Source: Pseudomonadota bacterium (GTDB lineage: Bacteria; Pseudomonadota; Alphaproteobacteria; Ferrovibrionales; Ferrovibrionaceae). Taken from it: DNA of 8,786 nt. The translations under genes and the position numbers were made by a program. The stretch spans positions 1 to 8,786 of the forward strand of contig JAEYTW010000324.1 in the NCBI GenBank assembly GCA_023433835.1, written 5' to 3'. The notes below the pieces were generated by a model. The model did no database searches. It saw only the letters and a program-made list of their open reading frames with translations, and was not told the origin of the DNA. Positions within the stretch are counted from its first letter, which is position 1; the number at the start of each line of letters is the position of its first letter. Of this stretch, positions 6,198 to 8,786 are shown piece by piece.

Positions 6198-7385
6198 TTA
6201 CACCGCTGCGACGATCCGCCTGATGCCCTCGTCCACGGTCGCCCGCGGGCAGCCCAGATTGACCCGCATGAAGCCGTGGCCCTCGGCCCCGAATTTCTGG
6301 CCCTTGTCGAGCCAGACGCGCGCCTTGGTCAGCATGAACTTGTTGAGCTCGGGCGCCGGCATCTCGAGCGCGCGGCAATCCATCCAGGCGAGGTAGAGCG
6401 AGTCGGCCGGGAGCACGCTGAGGCGCTGGGTGGCCTTGTGGATCTCGGCGGCGAAATGGGCCTGGTTGCCCCTGATGTAGTCGAGCAGGGCTTCCAGCCA
6501 GGGTTCGCCGTGCTGGTAGGCGGCCTCGGCCGCCACCATGCCGAGCGTGTTGACCAGCAGGCCGGAATTGCGGTCGAGCGTACGCTTGAACTGGTCGCGG
6601 ATCCGCGGATTGGGGATGAAGACGTTGGCCGATTGCAGGCCGGCCAGGTTGAAGGTCTTGGACGGCGCGGTGCAGGTGATCGAGTTCTGCGCGAAGGCCT
6701 CGCCCAGCGAGGCGTAGGGGATGTGGCGCAGGTCGCGGTTCAGGATGAAATCCTGATGGATCTCGTCGGCGACGACCAGGATGCCGTGGCGGTTGCAGAT
6801 CTCGCCCATCGTGCGCAGGTCGGCCTCCGACCAGACATTGCCGGTCGGGTTATGCGGGTTGCACAGGATGAAGATCCTGGTGTCCGGCCGGATCGCGGCC
6901 TCGAAGATCTTGGCGTCGAAGCGATAGCGCCCGCCATCCAGCACCAGCGGCGCCATCGCCGGATGGCGGCCGTTGACCACCGCGTCCTGGTGGAAATGGA
7001 TGTAGACCGGCGGCTGCACCAGGATCGAATCGCCGGGCTGGGAGAAGGCCTGGATGATGGTCTTGAGCGTCGCGACGATCCCGGCCGTCTGCACGATCCA
7101 GTCGGCCGCGGGTTCCCAGCCGAAGCGCTTGCCCTGCCAGTCGGTGACGGCCTTCAGGTAGGATTTCGTCGCCCCGCCGGGATAGCCGAACACGCCGTGG
7201 CCCACCGCGTCGGACAGCGCGTCGAGAACCTGCTGCGGCGCCCGGAAATCCATGTCGGCGACCCACATCGGCAGCGGGTCGGCCGCGGCCTCGTCGGGTT
7301 CCAGCAGCTTTTCAGGCACCGCCCACTTCATCGAATGCGAATGCTTGCGGTCGATGATTTCGTCGAAGTCGAAACGGACGGACAA
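6198..7385 (-). CDS. MalY/PatB family C-S lyase (cystathionine beta-lyase-like, PLP-dependent)
   Basis: This fold-type I PLP enzyme has 395 residues, the normal length for the PatB/MalY family, whose members split C-S bonds in cystathionine, cysteine or cysteine conjugates to give thiol, pyruvate and ammonia. Visible markers are LPMWVADMDF (38-47), VFGYPGG (65-71), CNPHNPTGNVW (175-185), VVADEIHQDF (204-213, D207 for the pyridine nitrogen), the PLP-lysine motif APSKTFNLAGLQ with K243, and FMRVNLGCPR with the carboxylate-binding arginine R374. The start is TTG at 7385, with a good GAGGAGAG Shine-Dalgarno 6 nt upstream. That site overlaps the last codons and TAG of the VOC gene, which ends only 2 nt earlier, so the pair is tightly coupled. 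The exact substrate is not determined by these motifs. Confidence 0.93.
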   Translation of the reverse strand: MSVRFDFDEIIDRKHSHSMKWAVPEKLLEPDEAAADPLPMWVADMDFRAPQQVLDALSDAVGHGVFGYPGGATKSYLKAVTDWQGKRFGWEPAADWIVQTAGIVATLKTIIQAFSQPGDSILVQPPVYIHFHQDAVVNGRHPAMAPLVLDGGRYRFDAKIFEAAIRPDTRIFILCNPHNPTGNVWSEADLRTMGEICNRHGILVVADEIHQDFILNRDLRHIPYASLGEAFAQNSITCTAPSKTFNLAGLQSANVFIPNPRIRDQFKRTLDRNSGLLVNTLGMVAAEAAYQHGEPWLEALLDYIRGNQAHFAAEIHKATQRLSVLPADSLYLAWMDCRALEMPAPELNKFMLTKARVWLDKGQKFGAEGHGFMRVNLGCPRATVDEGIRRIVAAV

Positions 7386-7400
7386 CTCTAGCTCTCCTCG
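7386..7400 (-). promoter_or_regulatory. Ribosome binding site supporting a TTG start
   Basis: Read on the minus strand, GAGGAGAG is followed by CTAGAG and then TTG at 7385. The Shine-Dalgarno is embedded in the final codons of the upstream VOC gene. It fixes TTG as the start of the C-S lyase, since no ATG lies near and the family N terminus (F-D-F-D-E-I-I-D-R) follows directly. Confidence 0.7.
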
Positions 7401-8164
7401 AAGATCAGGGTGGTGCCGAAGGCGGGCAGGGCAAGCCGCCCGCCATGGCGGTCGAACTCGATGCCGGCGGCGGCGAACCGCGCGGCCTGGGCCGCCAGGT
7501 CGGGCACGGCCACGGTGAAGGCTGAAAACGTCGTGCGCTCGCCGCCGGCCAGTTCGATCCGGCCGCCTGCGAGCGCGGCCCGGGGATCGCCGGTGAAGGC
7601 GGCGAAGAAGGCGCCGTGGCCGGCCGGATTGGGCAGGGCCAGCGTCACCGCGGTGATGTTGGTGGCGCCGTTCTCATGCGTCTGGAAGGCCGGATTCCAG
7701 AAATTCTCCGGGTAATGCTGCTGGCAGACGAAGAAGGCGGCGTCGGGCGCGGCATTGGCGAAGGCGAGCGTGAAGGCGACATGGGTTTCGGTGCCGTCGG
7801 GGCGGCGGCCCTGGCGTTCGAAGGAGAACGGCTCGAAGGCGCCGATGCCGGCGGCGGCGAAGCGGGCGGCGTCGGCCCGGGCATCGTCGCTGTCCAGCAC
7901 CAGCATGCCCAGGCCTTCCTGGCGCTGCAGGTAGTCGCGCACGAAGGCGCCGAAGGAAAAGCGGCCGGGGCCGTGCGGCGGTATCGCGGCGGGGTCGGCG
8001 ACGGTGATCAGTTCGATGAACGACGTGGCGAACTGCACCAGCCGGTTCTCGGTGCCCCAGGGATGGCGGTTGCGCGCGCCGACCTGGAAGCCGAGCCGGC
8101 GGCAGAATTCTCCCGCGTCGTCCAGGTCGTGGACCGCGACGACAAGATGATCGATCCGTTTCAT
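7388..8164 (-). CDS. VOC family protein (glyoxalase-like, two modules)
   Basis: This 258-residue vicinal oxygen chelate protein resembles the Glyoxalase_3-type domain proteins. It opens with MKRIDHLVVAVHDLDDAGEF and continues through FQVGARNRHPWGTENRLVQF and SFIELITV (H6, H34 and E51 are candidate metal or active-site residues), then QQHYPENFWNPAFQTHENG (148-166). The module repeats internally: AARFAAAGI occurs at about 99-107 and again at 227-235, each after an acidic D-x-A segment. The frame also allows a TTG start at 8170, two codons earlier, but ATG at 8164 matches the usual VOC N terminus; neither has a strong Shine-Dalgarno. It lies 18 nt after the phosphatidyltransferase gene and 2 nt before the C-S lyase, so it is an operon member. 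The substrate is unknown; dioxygenase, glyoxalase or isomerase chemistry are all possible in this superfamily. Confidence 0.85.
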   Translation of the reverse strand: MKRIDHLVVAVHDLDDAGEFCRRLGFQVGARNRHPWGTENRLVQFATSFIELITVADPAAIPPHGPGRFSFGAFVRDYLQRQEGLGMLVLDSDDARADAARFAAAGIGAFEPFSFERQGRRPDGTETHVAFTLAFANAAPDAAFFVCQQHYPENFWNPAFQTHENGATNITAVTLALPNPAGHGAFFAAFTGDPRAALAGGRIELAGGERTTFSAFTVAVPDLAAQAARFAAAGIEFDRHGGRLALPAFGTTLIFEES

Positions 8165-8182
8165 GCCCAAATTAGTGGCAGA

Positions 8183-8786
8183 TCATGCGAGGTCGCGCCA
8201 GCCCGCCGCGACGCGGCCGAGCGTGGTGAGCCAGCACAGCGCCCCGAACGCCCAGGCGAGCCAGGGAAACCATTGGGGAAACAGGCAGGCGGCGACGAGG
8301 AACAGGATGGTCTCGGCGCCTTCGGCCAGGCCGCCCAGGTGATAGAACGATTTGTGCCCGCGCCGCGTCGTGGTCAGGCCGCGCTTGGCCGCCAGCGCCG
8401 CGAAGGCCAGGAACGACGAGGCGGTGCCCATGAAGCTGGCCAGTACGAAGGCGGCCGGCAGGGCGTTGCGCTCGGGGTCGGCCAGGGCGAAGCCGAAGGG
8501 GATCAGGCCGTAGAAGGCGAAATCGGCGACGATGTCGAGATAGCCGCCGCGGTCGGAGGCGCCCCGCGCGCGGGCCACGGCGCCGTCCAGCCCGTCGGCC
8601 AGCCGGTTGGCGGCGATCAGGGCCAGGGCCAGGCCGTATTGCCCCCAGGCCAGGGCCGGCACGGCGCCTAGCCCGATCAGCAGCCCGGCCAGCGTGACCG
8701 TGTTGGCTCCGAGCCCGGCCCGGGCCAGCACGGCGCCCGCCGCGTTCAGCGGCGGGTCGATCAAACGGCGGCACCAGGGGTCGAGC
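8183..8786 (-). CDS. CDP-alcohol phosphatidyltransferase, YnjF-like (start just outside the window)
   Basis: This integral membrane enzyme of phospholipid-type synthesis transfers a phosphatidyl group from a CDP-lipid to an alcohol. The family motif is complete: counting from an in-frame TTG at 8764, D57 and D60 (DGLDGAVAR), R65, G73, D77 and D81 (GGYLDIVAD) are present. The gap between AR and G is 7 residues rather than the usual 8. Several hydrophobic helices follow. The segments FMGTASSFLAFAALAAKRG, HKSFYHLGGLAEGAETILF and FPWLAWAFGALCWLTT closely resemble my recollection of E. coli YnjF. The frame stays open from 8764 to the right edge, encoding LDPWCRR before LIDPPLN, so the true start is probably an ATG whose G is base 8786, giving about 201 residues. 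The alcohol substrate is not known. It heads the minus-strand operon with the VOC and C-S lyase genes. Confidence 0.9.
   Translation of the reverse strand, partial: LDPWCRRLIDPPLNAAGAVLARAGLGANTVTLAGLLIGLGAVPALAWGQYGLALALIAANRLADGLDGAVARARGASDRGGYLDIVADFAFYGLIPFGFALADPERNALPAAFVLASFMGTASSFLAFAALAAKRGLTTTRRGHKSFYHLGGLAEGAETILFLVAACLFPQWFPWLAWAFGALCWLTTLGRVAAGWRDLA

Noticed and set aside
6156..7391. 411-codon plus-strand open frame opposite the C-S lyase
   Set aside because: It mirrors the codon bias of the minus-strand PatB/MalY gene, whose PLP motifs are intact. The composition is antisense-like.

Overview
This GC-rich window, with NNC/NNG-biased codons, holds metabolic and cell-wall housekeeping genes typical of an alphaproteobacterium (a Rhodospirillales-like host is my inference). 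I found no phage genes, insertion sequence, CRISPR array, tRNA or rRNA. Apart from a 145-bp divergent gap and a 145-bp convergent gap, it is almost wholly coding.

Left part (1-2041, plus strand): the C-terminal half of the alpha subunit of heterotetrameric sarcosine oxidase (soxA, cut by the left edge) and the complete gamma subunit gene soxG. The two reading frames overlap by 8 nt. This enzyme demethylates sarcosine oxidatively and passes the C1 unit to tetrahydrofolate. soxG runs 29 bp into the end of a convergent gene on the minus strand (2013-3449), a periplasmic MltF-type lytic transglycosylase with a solute-binding domain followed by a lysozyme-like domain.

Middle (3450-5776): a divergent intergenic region, then kynureninase (kynU) coupled by a TGATG stop/start overlap to a HAD-IIB family phosphatase. 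After the phosphatase comes about 100 nt of non-coding sequence with a possible long RNA hairpin, then a very strong intrinsic terminator (perfect 12-bp stem plus T tract).

Right part (5785-8786, all minus strand): transcription would run from the right edge through a YnjF-like CDP-alcohol phosphatidyltransferase (start codon apparently just outside the window), a two-module VOC/glyoxalase-like protein, and a MalY/PatB-type PLP C-S lyase that starts with TTG. These three are tightly packed and look like one operon. After a 68-bp gap comes a small HigA/NadS-like helix-turn-helix protein of antitoxin type. No partner toxin is visible, and its surroundings look less GC-rich than the neighbours.

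I saw no clear new multi-gene system. The items most worth a second look are the structured 3' region before the terminator (possible small RNA), the orphan antitoxin-like gene, the kynureninase-HAD coupling and the lipid-synthase/VOC/C-S lyase operon.
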